Source: a virus. From it: 35,469 nt of DNA. The translations under genes were made by a program, and so were the position numbers. Shown piece by piece: positions 29,313 to 35,469 of this stretch. Under the pieces are notes generated by a model that was not told where the DNA came from, ran no database searches, and saw only the letters and a list, made by a program, of their open reading frames with translations. Location: the IMG/VR virus record IMGVR_UViG_3300031754_000016, positions 1-35,469 of that record. The stretch is one strand, 5' to 3'. The first letter of the stretch is position 1; every line of letters begins with the position of its first letter.

Positions 29313-29777
29313 ATGCGCAAGTTGCCGTATAAAGTTATTGGAACGTACCATCCTGCTGAGGGTGCTACGCCTGAGCAGATTGGCCATGATCTGATTAAGA
29401 TTGTAGCTGAGGCTGGCTACAGTGGATTAAGGGATCATGGTTGGGGTGGTGCTACTTGGCACGATAACGATACTGGCTCTGAGGTCCGGCATAGCTATGT
29501 GCAGGACAGTAGCGCCCGTGTGTGGCACCAGGACTCACGGGGCAGCGATGTTCTGATGGTGGTGTGGGCCAATAAGAATCCTACGTGGATCAAGTACAAG
29601 TATGGCTATAAGGTCTATGTACCTGAGCCATTTGATATCGTGCTCATTGAAAATGCACGTACTAAGCACCATGCACCTGCCACTGCTGATGAGGCAGACA
29701 GGCTATTTTTCAGGCAGTACGTGCAGGTAGCTGAGGCTGAGCCTGAAGAGTACGACGCTGAGGGTATGGCAAGTTAG
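29313..29777 (+). CDS. Hypothetical protein (154 aa)
   Basis: ATG 29313 after AAGGGGGAGATACT. Alpha/beta pattern: KVIGTYHPAEG, a helix PEQIGHDLIKIVAEAG, a strand-rich part with Trp and His (GWGGATWHDND, ARVWHQDSRG), then YKYGYKVYVPEPFDIVLI and an acidic tail. Not recognised. The stop TAG lies in a recurring TA(A/G)CGAG motif. Confidence 0.55.
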   Translation: MRKLPYKVIGTYHPAEGATPEQIGHDLIKIVAEAGYSGLRDHGWGGATWHDNDTGSEVRHSYVQDSSARVWHQDSRGSDVLMVVWANKNPTWIKYKYGYKVYVPEPFDIVLIENARTKHHAPATADEADRLFFRQYVQVAEAEPEEYDAEGMAS

Positions 29778-29818
29778 CGAGTTTCACCCAGTCCTGTACA
29801 CCTAAAGGGGGTATACCG

Positions 29819-30115
29819 ATGTCAGAACGTAATGGTGTGGCGACTGCGCCACTGAATCATCCCACTGTGGAGAAGCAACAGGTTCCCAATGGGCAGTCGG
29901 TGGGCCAGACGCTGCATTTACAGTTCAGGCTCAACAAGGCTACGCCGGGTGCGATTCAGTATCGTGAGATCGTGCCGGATAGCCAGCCGCCCAAGATGGG
30001 TACGCTGTACCTTAAAAAGTATGTCGTGCCGCAGCCGTACCCGGAGCTTATCTCGGTAACGGTGAACATTCCGTTGGGCACTGACCTGAGCACGTTTACG
30101 CCCATCGAACCATAG
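29819..30115 (+). CDS. Hypothetical protein (98 aa)
   Basis: ATG 29819 after AAAGGGGGTATACCG. The N terminus is polar and disordered. Residues 28-95 are beta-rich (TLHLQFRLNKATPGAI, GTLYLKKYVVP, LISVTVNIPLG). Strand pairs of this type suggest a small beta barrel, possibly nucleic-acid-binding, but no family is recognised. Confidence 0.5.
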   Translation: MSERNGVATAPLNHPTVEKQQVPNGQSVGQTLHLQFRLNKATPGAIQYREIVPDSQPPKMGTLYLKKYVVPQPYPELISVTVNIPLGTDLSTFTPIEP

Positions 30116-30156
30116 TCCAGCCCAGTAACTTTACCTTAAGGGGGATATACCGTGAA

Positions 30157-30381
30157 ATGTGGGACTTACAAACGATCATCGCACAGAACCGTAGGCGCCA
30201 AGCGGAGTACGACAAGGCGCATCCCGAAGAGGCTGAGCGTCGTATCGCTGAGGATGAGCCCATTACAGTACCTAGAGCACCTGGGCGCACAGGTCCTGGC
30301 CCAGCGCCCGTTGAAGGCTCGCCTACGCAGCAATCGGAACTAGGGTCGCTGCGCAGCACACTGAGATTCTATCTGCAGTAA
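30157..30381 (+). CDS. Hypothetical small protein (74 aa)
   Basis: ATG 30157 gives MWDLQTIIAQNRRRQAEYD, a charged helix, then a Pro/Gly/Glu-rich linker and a short C-terminal helix. A GTG at 30152 in another frame sits at the usual distance from the GGGGG leader but encodes an implausible Arg/Ser-rich peptide. I therefore prefer the ATG, with some doubt. Confidence 0.5.
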   Translation: MWDLQTIIAQNRRRQAEYDKAHPEEAERRIAEDEPITVPRAPGRTGPGPAPVEGSPTQQSELGSLRSTLRFYLQ

Positions 30382-30413
30382 CTCTACACACTGTATGTAA
30401 AGGGGGAGTACCG

Positions 30414-30944
30414 ATGTCTAAGGATATGTCTAAGCCAAAAGTTAAACAGGCCATAATTTTGGTCACTGTCCATGAAGATGGGCCAATGCAGTCCAGTGTG
30501 ACCCGGCCAGCCTACAGTCATAGACTGGGGCGCATGCTGGGGCTATACATGGTGGACGTGTACCCGAATGACATGGTGCCCGATGCGAAGATGGTTGACA
30601 CGGCGGCCCATGAGTTTGGCCACGTGCTGGCCAATATATTTGAGACGCCAGTGTCTAGGGCTGATCCGAGGCATGGAGCTACACCACTGCTGAGGCATGC
30701 ACTGGACACTAATCAGGCACCGCCTGAGGTGTTGCAGCGTGAGGTTGATGCTGAGGCTGAAGCGTGGGACTTTGCCCAGAAAATGTGGGCTGACCTTGAT
30801 CCAGCGGCACGTGAGGCTAATCTGGATACGTATAAGCAGGGGCTCAGGCTGTGGCACAGGTCTGCCAATCCTGAGGCCGATGCTGACTCAATAGAAGCCG
30901 CGCTGGCTAGGTTAGAGCGCCTGATTGCCCAGGTCAGTCGCTAA
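30414..30944 (+). CDS. HExxH zinc-peptidase-like protein (176 aa)
   Basis: ATG 30414 after AAAGGGGGAGTACCG. TAAHEFGHVLA at 63-73 is the HExxH zinc site (H66, E67, H70). About 40 residues later REVDAEAEAWDFA offers an acidic third ligand, as in ImmA/IrrE-type and related gluzincin peptidases. The N-terminal half is beta and the C-terminal half helical. It is one of three HExxH proteins in this arm. Substrate unknown. Confidence 0.65.
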   Translation: MSKDMSKPKVKQAIILVTVHEDGPMQSSVTRPAYSHRLGRMLGLYMVDVYPNDMVPDAKMVDTAAHEFGHVLANIFETPVSRADPRHGATPLLRHALDTNQAPPEVLQREVDAEAEAWDFAQKMWADLDPAAREANLDTYKQGLRLWHRSANPEADADSIEAALARLERLIAQVSR

Positions 30945-30996
30945 CGAAATTATTCAGGCCACGTCCCAGCTCTCACTCTTAAAGGGGGATTACCGT

Positions 30997-31431
30997 ATGG
31001 AGATTAGTTTAACTAGGGCAGGGAGCTTCCATGCCGACAAGATGGTCCCGAATGGACATAAGTGTGCTGCTATGCACACTAAGATTTACCGTTATGAAGT
31101 GTCTATTCAGGCTACCGCCGTCAAGCTGACACCTGAGGGTTATGTGATAAATAACGAGCGGGTGCAGGGCTATTTTGACGAGCGGTGGGGACAGTTGGCA
31201 CCACAGCCGTGGGACGCAATTTCGTGTGAAAACCTGGCACTCACGTCGGCCAGGGAGATTGGCACTGAGTTAGTGGCCCAAGGCATCGAGGTCATATGCG
31301 TGAATTGTATGATCGAGGGCTCTAATGGCGCTAGGATTACTGCGAAGTGGGTGCCAGCGTCTACGCAGGTCACTAAGCGTGAGGCACCTGAAGAGACGCA
31401 GTCGCGCCCATCGTTTGGGTTCGACGAATAA
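30997..31431 (+). CDS. QueD/PTPS-fold protein lacking zinc ligands (144 aa)
   Basis: ATG 30997 after AAAGGGGGATTACCGT; the frame opens 24 codons earlier without a site. SFHADK, GHKCAAMHTKIYRYEV, TPEGYVINNERVQGYF and ISCENLA align in order with the QueD pattern FxAxHxL, HKCxxLHGHxYxV, GxxxDFxxLK and PTxExLA. The catalytic-type Cys and one His remain. The first and last zinc His are both Lys (ADK, HTK), and the LDHxxLN box is missing. It is therefore probably an inactive relative used for binding, in a family that otherwise makes carboxytetrahydropterin for preQ0. Confidence 0.55.
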   Translation: MEISLTRAGSFHADKMVPNGHKCAAMHTKIYRYEVSIQATAVKLTPEGYVINNERVQGYFDERWGQLAPQPWDAISCENLALTSAREIGTELVAQGIEVICVNCMIEGSNGARITAKWVPASTQVTKREAPEETQSRPSFGFDE

Positions 31432-31486
31432 CACTTGACCGTAGCAGTAGCAGTATGCTACGTTAACCGTTCCAATTTCGTGAAAG

Positions 31487-31521
31487 TGGGGGCGCTCTAT
31501 GCCCCCAAGGGGGATACCATG
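31487..31521 (+). promoter_or_regulatory. Leader hairpin A next to the ribosome site
   Basis: TGGGGGC (31487-31493), loop GCTCTAT, GCCCCCA (31501-31507), followed at once by the GGGGG ribosome site (31509-31513) and ATG 31519. The C-run can pair with the upstream G-run, or partly with the ribosome site itself, so two states are possible. A matching element with compensatory changes lies at 32120-32151. Confidence 0.6.
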
Positions 31522-31833
31522 GAGAACGTACTTGATCCTACTACGATATCTGACACTGTCTACGCTAAGGTATTAAGTCAGGCTAGCATAGATGAACTAC
31601 TGATACCTAGCGATGACAGTGCTGGATTTAAGTTCGTAGATAAGATCACTGACAATAAGAATGCCCAGGAGATGTTCAAGGCATTCGCACTGGCCATTAT
31701 GACTACCATTGCTCAGTCCAAGGATGGCAGGCAGGCAGCTCAACGTATAGCTATAGCTACTGCTACGGCTATGTGGCTAGGATATCAGCTGGCACAGGTT
31801 CAGATGGCTGAGCTGCCTGCACAGCATAGTTAG
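31519..31833 (+). CDS. Hypothetical protein (104 aa)
   Basis: ATG 31519 after AAGGGGGATACC; an in-frame TTG at 31435 lies upstream of the leader hairpin and is rejected. The protein is mostly helical: TVYAKVLSQASIDELLI, a short acidic loop, NAQEMFKAFALAIMTTIAQS, RIAIATATAMWLGYQL. The last helix is hydrophobic but contains Gly/Ala, so membrane insertion is possible but not certain. Not recognised. Confidence 0.5.
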   Translation: MENVLDPTTISDTVYAKVLSQASIDELLIPSDDSAGFKFVDKITDNKNAQEMFKAFALAIMTTIAQSKDGRQAAQRIAIATATAMWLGYQLAQVQMAELPAQHS

Positions 31834-31854
31834 AGTTCACACAGGGGGATACTT

Positions 31855-32118
31855 ATGAGCCTAAGTAATAGAGAACTATACGATTACCACGATATAGACC
31901 CGCTAGAGCTTATGCTCATACGGGCCACCCACCATATCTGGAGGCTATACCGGCTCGAAAGAGGCCAGAATGGGGTAGATGTGGGCGAAATTCGGGCACT
32001 GGAAGAGTCCATAGACACTATGGTGGGCATCAAGCGTGAGTATCGTGCCTACCTGAAGCTCAAAAGGGCTGAGCATAGTGCCCAGTTAAGGGTGGCTTTC
32101 TCGAAGCCAAAGAAGTAA
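31855..32118 (+). CDS. Hypothetical helical protein (87 aa)
   Basis: ATG 31855 after CAGGGGGATACTT. Charged helices (LELMLIRATHHIWRLYRLER, then EIRALEESIDTMVG and IKREYRAYLKLKRAEHS) with a basic end. Probably a helical hairpin. Not recognised. It is followed by leader hairpin B. Confidence 0.5.
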   Translation: MSLSNRELYDYHDIDPLELMLIRATHHIWRLYRLERGQNGVDVGEIRALEESIDTMVGIKREYRAYLKLKRAEHSAQLRVAFSKPKK

Positions 32119-32119
32119 G

Positions 32120-32151
32120 GGGCCGCACTATGGCCCAAAGGGGGAACCATG
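32120..32151 (+). promoter_or_regulatory. Leader hairpin B next to the ribosome site
   Basis: GGGCC (32120-32124), loop GCACTAT, GGCCC (32132-32136), AAA, GGGGG ribosome site (32140-32144), ATG 32149. Same layout as 31487-31521. The loop differs at one base, while stem pairs differ on both sides and keep pairing. This covariation supports a functional RNA hairpin. Confidence 0.6.
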
Positions 32152-32490
32152 CCAGAACGTAAAGCACTGACCTTCAGGGAGCGTTTCATACCCAAGGTGG
32201 TTGATGGTATCTGTAGGCTACTGGGTATGAAAATGCTACTGCTAGGTATAGTCAAGCTCAAGGCTGTCAACGACCCTAAGCGCCCCGGCGTAGTCGAAAT
32301 GACCGAGATGCGCCTGATTCGGAATGCTGGGCTGCAGCGTTATCCCAGTGATCCCGTGACTGTGGAGCTGTTCAAGGCCCTGATGGAGCTGCAGATGAAC
32401 CACCTCAGGGAGCTGAGGGCTGAAGTGACTCGGAAAAGCCCCGAGTCCCAGGTACCTGCGGTACCCACACCGGATCGGCACGTTAACTAA
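32149..32490 (+). CDS. Hypothetical protein (113 aa)
   Basis: ATG 32149 after AAAGGGGGAACC. N terminus basic (LTFRERFIPKVVDGICRLL), then a hydrophobic stretch GMKMLLLGIVKLKAV, a PGVVEMTEMRLI strand, a helix VTVELFKALMELQMNHLREL, and a Pro-rich tail. The 20-45 region could be membrane-associated. Not recognised; it precedes the AAA+/VWA pair. Confidence 0.5.
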   Translation: MPERKALTFRERFIPKVVDGICRLLGMKMLLLGIVKLKAVNDPKRPGVVEMTEMRLIRNAGLQRYPSDPVTVELFKALMELQMNHLRELRAEVTRKSPESQVPAVPTPDRHVN

Positions 32491-32491
32491 G

Positions 32492-32516
32492 TTTGTTATG
32501 CTGTAACTGTAACAAA
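32492..32516 (+). promoter_or_regulatory. Hairpin upstream of the AAA+ gene
   Basis: TTTGTTA (32492-32498) and TAACAAA (32510-32516) form a 7-bp stem around TGCTGTAACTG, immediately before the AAAGGGGG leader. An inner GTTA/TAAC alternative exists. It could be an AT-rich terminator or leader element; no T-run follows. Confidence 0.4.
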
Positions 32517-32534
32517 ATAAAGGGGGATACCAAT

Positions 32535-33269
32535 ATGTCAACTGTGAAACAAGCCGATGGCTGGGCCATGTTCGACCTGGCCCTCCGCTATCTCGACAGG
32601 ATTTACCTGTATGGTGCACCCGGCCTGGGCAAAACCTATGCCGCCACCCACAGCCGCATGGACCAGTCACGTTTCAAGACCGTCCAGCGTGAAGTGGTCA
32701 ACGCTACGCTCAGTGACGACATCGTGCTGCAGGAACTCATAGGCCACTATATGCCTAAAGGGACTGAGTTCGTGTGGCACGACGGCCCAGTGATCACTGC
32801 CATGCGTTCAGGCCAGCTTTTGGTGCTGAATGAGCTGGCACGGGCGTCTGCGGCTGTCAAAGATGCCATGTTAGGCGTGCTAGACGGTGGCAGCACAGCC
32901 ATTCCACTGCCCAGCGGTGAGATCGTAACACCTGCACAGGGCTTCCAGGTGGTCGCTACTGCTAACTCCAGTACCGATGACCTTGATCCAGCGCTCTCAG
33001 ACAGGTTTGAGGCGGTTATTTGGGTCAGCACACCGCACCCTCAGATGATTGCTGCCCTTGACCAGGAAGTAAAGGGCCTAGGCACAGCCGTCGAAGCGTC
33101 GTTCAAGGACTCACCTGAGCGTGCTATCAGCCCACGTAGTGCGTTCACATTCACCAAGCTAATTAAGGCTGGGGTCAATCCCAAGCAGTCGGCACAGTTA
33201 GCGTTTGGGCAGAGGTCAGCCGACATCGTTGCGGCATTTAAGCTCGCTGGCGTAGGTGCAGCCGCGTAA
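32535..33269 (+). CDS. MoxR-like AAA+ ATPase (244 aa)
   Basis: ATG 32535 after AAAGGGGGATACCAAT; an earlier in-frame ATG at 32493 would start inside the leader hairpin. GAPGLGKT at 27-34 is Walker A. LLVLNELARA at 95-104 is Walker B, with Asn in place of the usual Asp but Glu kept. VVATANSS is sensor 1, and LDPALSDRFE carries the arginine finger. This is the MoxR/CobS-type AAA_5 pattern. Such ATPases act as chaperones on VWA partners encoded next door, exactly as here (33305). The D-to-N change could weaken metal binding. Confidence 0.85.
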   Translation: MSTVKQADGWAMFDLALRYLDRIYLYGAPGLGKTYAATHSRMDQSRFKTVQREVVNATLSDDIVLQELIGHYMPKGTEFVWHDGPVITAMRSGQLLVLNELARASAAVKDAMLGVLDGGSTAIPLPSGEIVTPAQGFQVVATANSSTDDLDPALSDRFEAVIWVSTPHPQMIAALDQEVKGLGTAVEASFKDSPERAISPRSAFTFTKLIKAGVNPKQSAQLAFGQRSADIVAAFKLAGVGAAA

Positions 33270-33304
33270 GAGTGTTGTACACAAACAAAAGGGGGAATAC
33301 CATT

Positions 33305-34690
33305 ATGCAGACACGAAGTAAACGTGCACGACGCTCAAAGCCCACAGACGTACCGATCCCTGCCATCCCAGCTGGTAAGGGACCGTTCAACGTCCGTGAG
33401 ATGCCATCTGGCTTTGGTGCGTCCACGAACACTTTGTCTCCAGAGAACACACTCTATGTTCCGCTGGGCTACGACAAAGAGTCCAGGGCCGTCCGGTTCC
33501 ATGAGTATGCACACTTGGAACTGGGTAAGGTGCGTCCCGACCTGGCTAAGTACCTCGACAAGGCCGTCAAGGACAAGAAGCAGCCGATTGACCGTAATTG
33601 GCTGCAGGCCGGTCTAGACGTAATAGTCAACTCGATGGCCCAGGCACGTGGGGTCGCTGAGATCACTGACTTACCACTCGATGATCCTAAACCTACCACA
33701 CCTGACTATGCCCAAGCCATGTGGCTATTGCGTAAACTTAGTCTCACTAATGGCAGGCTGCCACGTAACAATAAGCTGCCTAAGGATGAGACCGACCAGG
33801 TCCAGAATGTCTACGCTGGCCTACAGCAGCTGGGTGAAGACTATACACATTGTCAGGACAGGCTGAGCGATGAGCAGTATGCTCAGTATATTGCCAACCT
33901 CCTGCGTAACCTGCAGTCATTCTACGATACCAAAGAGGCCATTTCTAAGCTGAAAATGTCTCCCAGTACCGCTGGTATGACCAACATGATGCTGCGTCAG
34001 GCCCTGGGTGGTGAAGGTCTCAGTAAGTCAGCAGTCACCAGAATGCTGGGTAAAGAGTCACCCTTCGACATCACCCACAAAGGTCCCAAGGCTCATTACA
34101 TGTACGGTGATGGCAAAGACTCTGGGTGGGGGACTATGGACATTGTGACCCTGTCCATGGACGCCATGGCACGCAGGCGGGCGCCAGAACGTAAGCCATC
34201 GTACGTGGGTGGCTTCCGTAACGCCTTCAGGGCACTATTACCTGCCATGGACGGACGTGCGTGGGCCATCCGGCGTAAGAAAATGGGCGGCACTATCCTG
34301 CTGGACATGTCAGGCAGCATGTCCCTTGAGCCAGAGGATATCGTTAAGCTGCTGAAGACGGCTCCACTCGCCCAAATAGCAGCCTATAGCGGCAACAAGA
34401 CCACCGGCACAATGTGGATAATGGCCAAAGGGGGACGCTACCATAACGGGATACCTGAGCACCCTGGGAATAACGTGATCGACGGCCCAGCCCTCAGGTG
34501 GCTCTCTAAACAACCCAAGCCCCGTGTGTGGATCAGCGACGGCCAGGTTACCGGTACAAGTGACGATATGCAGACCCACTTACTGGCCGACGCCATCGGC
34601 ATAGTGTCGCGTGGTGACATTGAACGTTACCACACGATTGATGCCTACTTGCTGGGCCAGCCCGGCGACGACACACCATACGAAGAATAA
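33305..34690 (+). CDS. Metallopeptidase-like / VWA domain protein (461 aa)
   Basis: ATG 33305 after AAAGGGGGAATACCATT; an ATG 11 codons upstream precedes the leader and is rejected. The N-terminal part has FHEYAHLELG with H66-E67-x-x-H70. The middle (130-310) is helical and charged. GTILLDMSGSMS at 329-340 is the MIDAS DxSxS motif of a VWA domain, and VWISDGQVTG supplies the later Asp. An HExxH domain plus VWA downstream of a MoxR-like ATPase matches the putative metallopeptidase/VWA-like (DUF2201-type) pairs of bacteria. The ATPase probably remodels this protein's metal-bound complex; the target is unknown. Confidence 0.8.
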   Translation: MQTRSKRARRSKPTDVPIPAIPAGKGPFNVREMPSGFGASTNTLSPENTLYVPLGYDKESRAVRFHEYAHLELGKVRPDLAKYLDKAVKDKKQPIDRNWLQAGLDVIVNSMAQARGVAEITDLPLDDPKPTTPDYAQAMWLLRKLSLTNGRLPRNNKLPKDETDQVQNVYAGLQQLGEDYTHCQDRLSDEQYAQYIANLLRNLQSFYDTKEAISKLKMSPSTAGMTNMMLRQALGGEGLSKSAVTRMLGKESPFDITHKGPKAHYMYGDGKDSGWGTMDIVTLSMDAMARRRAPERKPSYVGGFRNAFRALLPAMDGRAWAIRRKKMGGTILLDMSGSMSLEPEDIVKLLKTAPLAQIAAYSGNKTTGTMWIMAKGGRYHNGIPEHPGNNVIDGPALRWLSKQPKPRVWISDGQVTGTSDDMQTHLLADAIGIVSRGDIERYHTIDAYLLGQPGDDTPYEE

Positions 34691-34700
34691 AGGGGAACCT

Positions 34701-35012
34701 ATGCCTAAAGAGCCTAAGCAGCACAAACAGTGGTTCGACGTAACCGCCGAAGACGCCAACAAGCTCATTGAACTGTTCGTTCAGGTGTGTAGGGTAGGCG
34801 TAGAACTCGGCATGAGCACCAATGGCATGGCAGGGGCCCTACTCGGGTTCGCAGCCCGCCTGAAGGCCGGTGACCACGACCTGCAGTTCTACGTAGACCA
34901 CCCCGACGGCGACCCAGGCAAACCCCACGGCCCCATCACCGAGGAAGACATGGACAGAATCCGCAGGGAACGCCTGCTCGCCAACATGCCCAAGGGGAAG
35001 CCGGATGCCTAA
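34701..35012 (+). CDS. Hypothetical protein (103 aa)
   Basis: ATG 34701 after AAAGGGGAACCT, ten bases past the VWA stop, so it is probably in the same operon. A helical core (DANKLIELFVQVCRVGVELG, MAGALLGFAARLKAG) is followed by a polar Asp/Gly/Pro segment and a basic helix (EDMDRIRRERLLANM). It could be an accessory of the ATPase/VWA pair. Not recognised. Confidence 0.55.
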   Translation: MPKEPKQHKQWFDVTAEDANKLIELFVQVCRVGVELGMSTNGMAGALLGFAARLKAGDHDLQFYVDHPDGDPGKPHGPITEEDMDRIRRERLLANMPKGKPDA

Positions 35013-35016
35013 GCCT

Positions 35017-35160
35017 GGAGCACTTAGCACTGCACTTTGCGCTATCGCTACAAGTCCTTTGTAATCCTACATGCACAACACGCAATGCATAATGTACTGA
35101 ATATACATTGCGCCTTGGAGCACAGTGCAACACCTGTTTGCACTAAGTGCATTGCACCAC
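35017..35160. repeat. Inverted-repeat cluster between convergent genes
   Basis: GGAGCAC occurs at 35017-35023 and 35117-35123, exactly 100 bases apart. CGCAATGCATA (35081-35091) pairs with TATACATTGCG (35102-35112) with one mismatch. AGTGCAA (35124-35130) pairs with TTGCACT (35138-35144), and GTGCATTGCAC follows. TGCA-centred words dominate. Lying between convergent transcripts it may terminate both, or bind a replication protein. The remainder up to 35239 shows nothing clear. Confidence 0.5.
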
Positions 35161-35239
35161 GTAAGCATAAGATTATATTGTATTTAAGTACTAAGGGGCA
35201 GAAGTGCAGGGTTTACCTGTCCAGGGGGTATTGCCTAGG

Positions 35240-35469
35240 CTAGTTGGGTACAGGTCCGATCTTCCTGTAACGACCATGTCCCAACCGTTCGATCTGCTTG
35301 TTAGCTTCAGCTATGACCAACCCGTTTTTGATGGTACGCTCACTCATGTCGCCAGATAGCGCTTCAAGTATACTACCAGTGGTGAACTCGGTGCCCACTT
35401 CTAAGCCAGCGACATATAGGTCAAACTTCTGGCTTGCTTTAGGTTCACCCTTACCACTCTTGGTAGCTT
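35240..35469 (-). CDS. C-terminal fragment of a gene entering from the right (76 codons)
   Basis: A minus-strand frame open from the right edge to TAG 35240. It reads SQKFDLYVAGLEVG, then TTGSILEALSGDMSERTIKN, then QIERLGHGRYRKIGP. The middle looks like a winged helix with SERTIKN as recognition-helix part, as at the end of several phage replication helicase/primase or RepA-like proteins. Most of the protein is outside the window, so no name is given. Confidence 0.65.
   Translation of the reverse strand, partial: ATKSGKGEPKASQKFDLYVAGLEVGTEFTTGSILEALSGDMSERTIKNGLVIAEANKQIERLGHGRYRKIGPVPN

Noticed and set aside
31435-31464. Possible sigma-70 promoter TTGACC-18-TACGTT
   Set aside because: The -10 is weak; a CGTAGCA/TGCTACG hairpin occupies the same bases, and the genes around it look co-transcribed.

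Overview
The window is part of a tailed dsDNA bacteriophage genome (Caudoviricetes) with a podovirus-like gene order. The evidence is a contiguous leftward late module with large terminase, portal, scaffold-like protein, major capsid, connector/tail proteins, Gln/Ala/Pro-rich internal-virion-type proteins and a long beta-helix tail spike. No contractile-tail sheath or tape-measure gene is visible. Stops are TAA, TAG and TGA, so the code is standard. Host cannot be read from the sequence. No integrase or endolysin is recognised, and replication genes probably start just beyond the right edge.

Left arm (1-21919, minus strand, transcribed right to left): packaging genes, TerL, portal interrupted upstream by a LAGLIDADG homing endonuclease, a string of very small Arg/Lys/Gly-rich proteins, scaffold, capsid, connector, a large tail protein, a GNAT-like protein, four internal-virion-type proteins and the tail spike, which runs off the left edge. 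Genes are tightly packed with many TAATG, ATGA and GTGA overlaps. Ribosome sites in this arm are mostly of the AAGGAGCATA type.

Divergent switch (about 21920-21995): a near-palindromic block carries promoter-like hexamers facing both ways. Right arm (21996-35012, plus strand): small accessory and probable early genes. They include an HNH endonuclease split by a frameshift, zinc ribbons, a SprT-like protein, a putative glycosyltransferase, several tiny membrane peptides, a UBP-type zinc finger, an HExxH protein, a QueD/PTPS-like protein lacking zinc ligands, and a MoxR-like AAA+ ATPase followed by a metallopeptidase-like/VWA protein. From 28.7 kb onward nearly every gene is preceded by a recurring AAAGGGGGATACC-type leader.

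The most unusual part is 25.6-29.3 kb. First comes a CGTA-rich, gene-poor island with repeats. Then three successive intergenic regions fold on paper into multi-helix structures closed by long perfect or nearly perfect helices, two of them sharing a 19-nt motif. Further right, two leaders show compensatory changes in a hairpin beside the Shine-Dalgarno site. These RNA elements, the MoxR/VWA pair, the UBP finger and the QueD-like pseudoenzyme are the best candidates for undescribed biology. At the right end (35240-35469) a convergent minus-strand gene enters the window.
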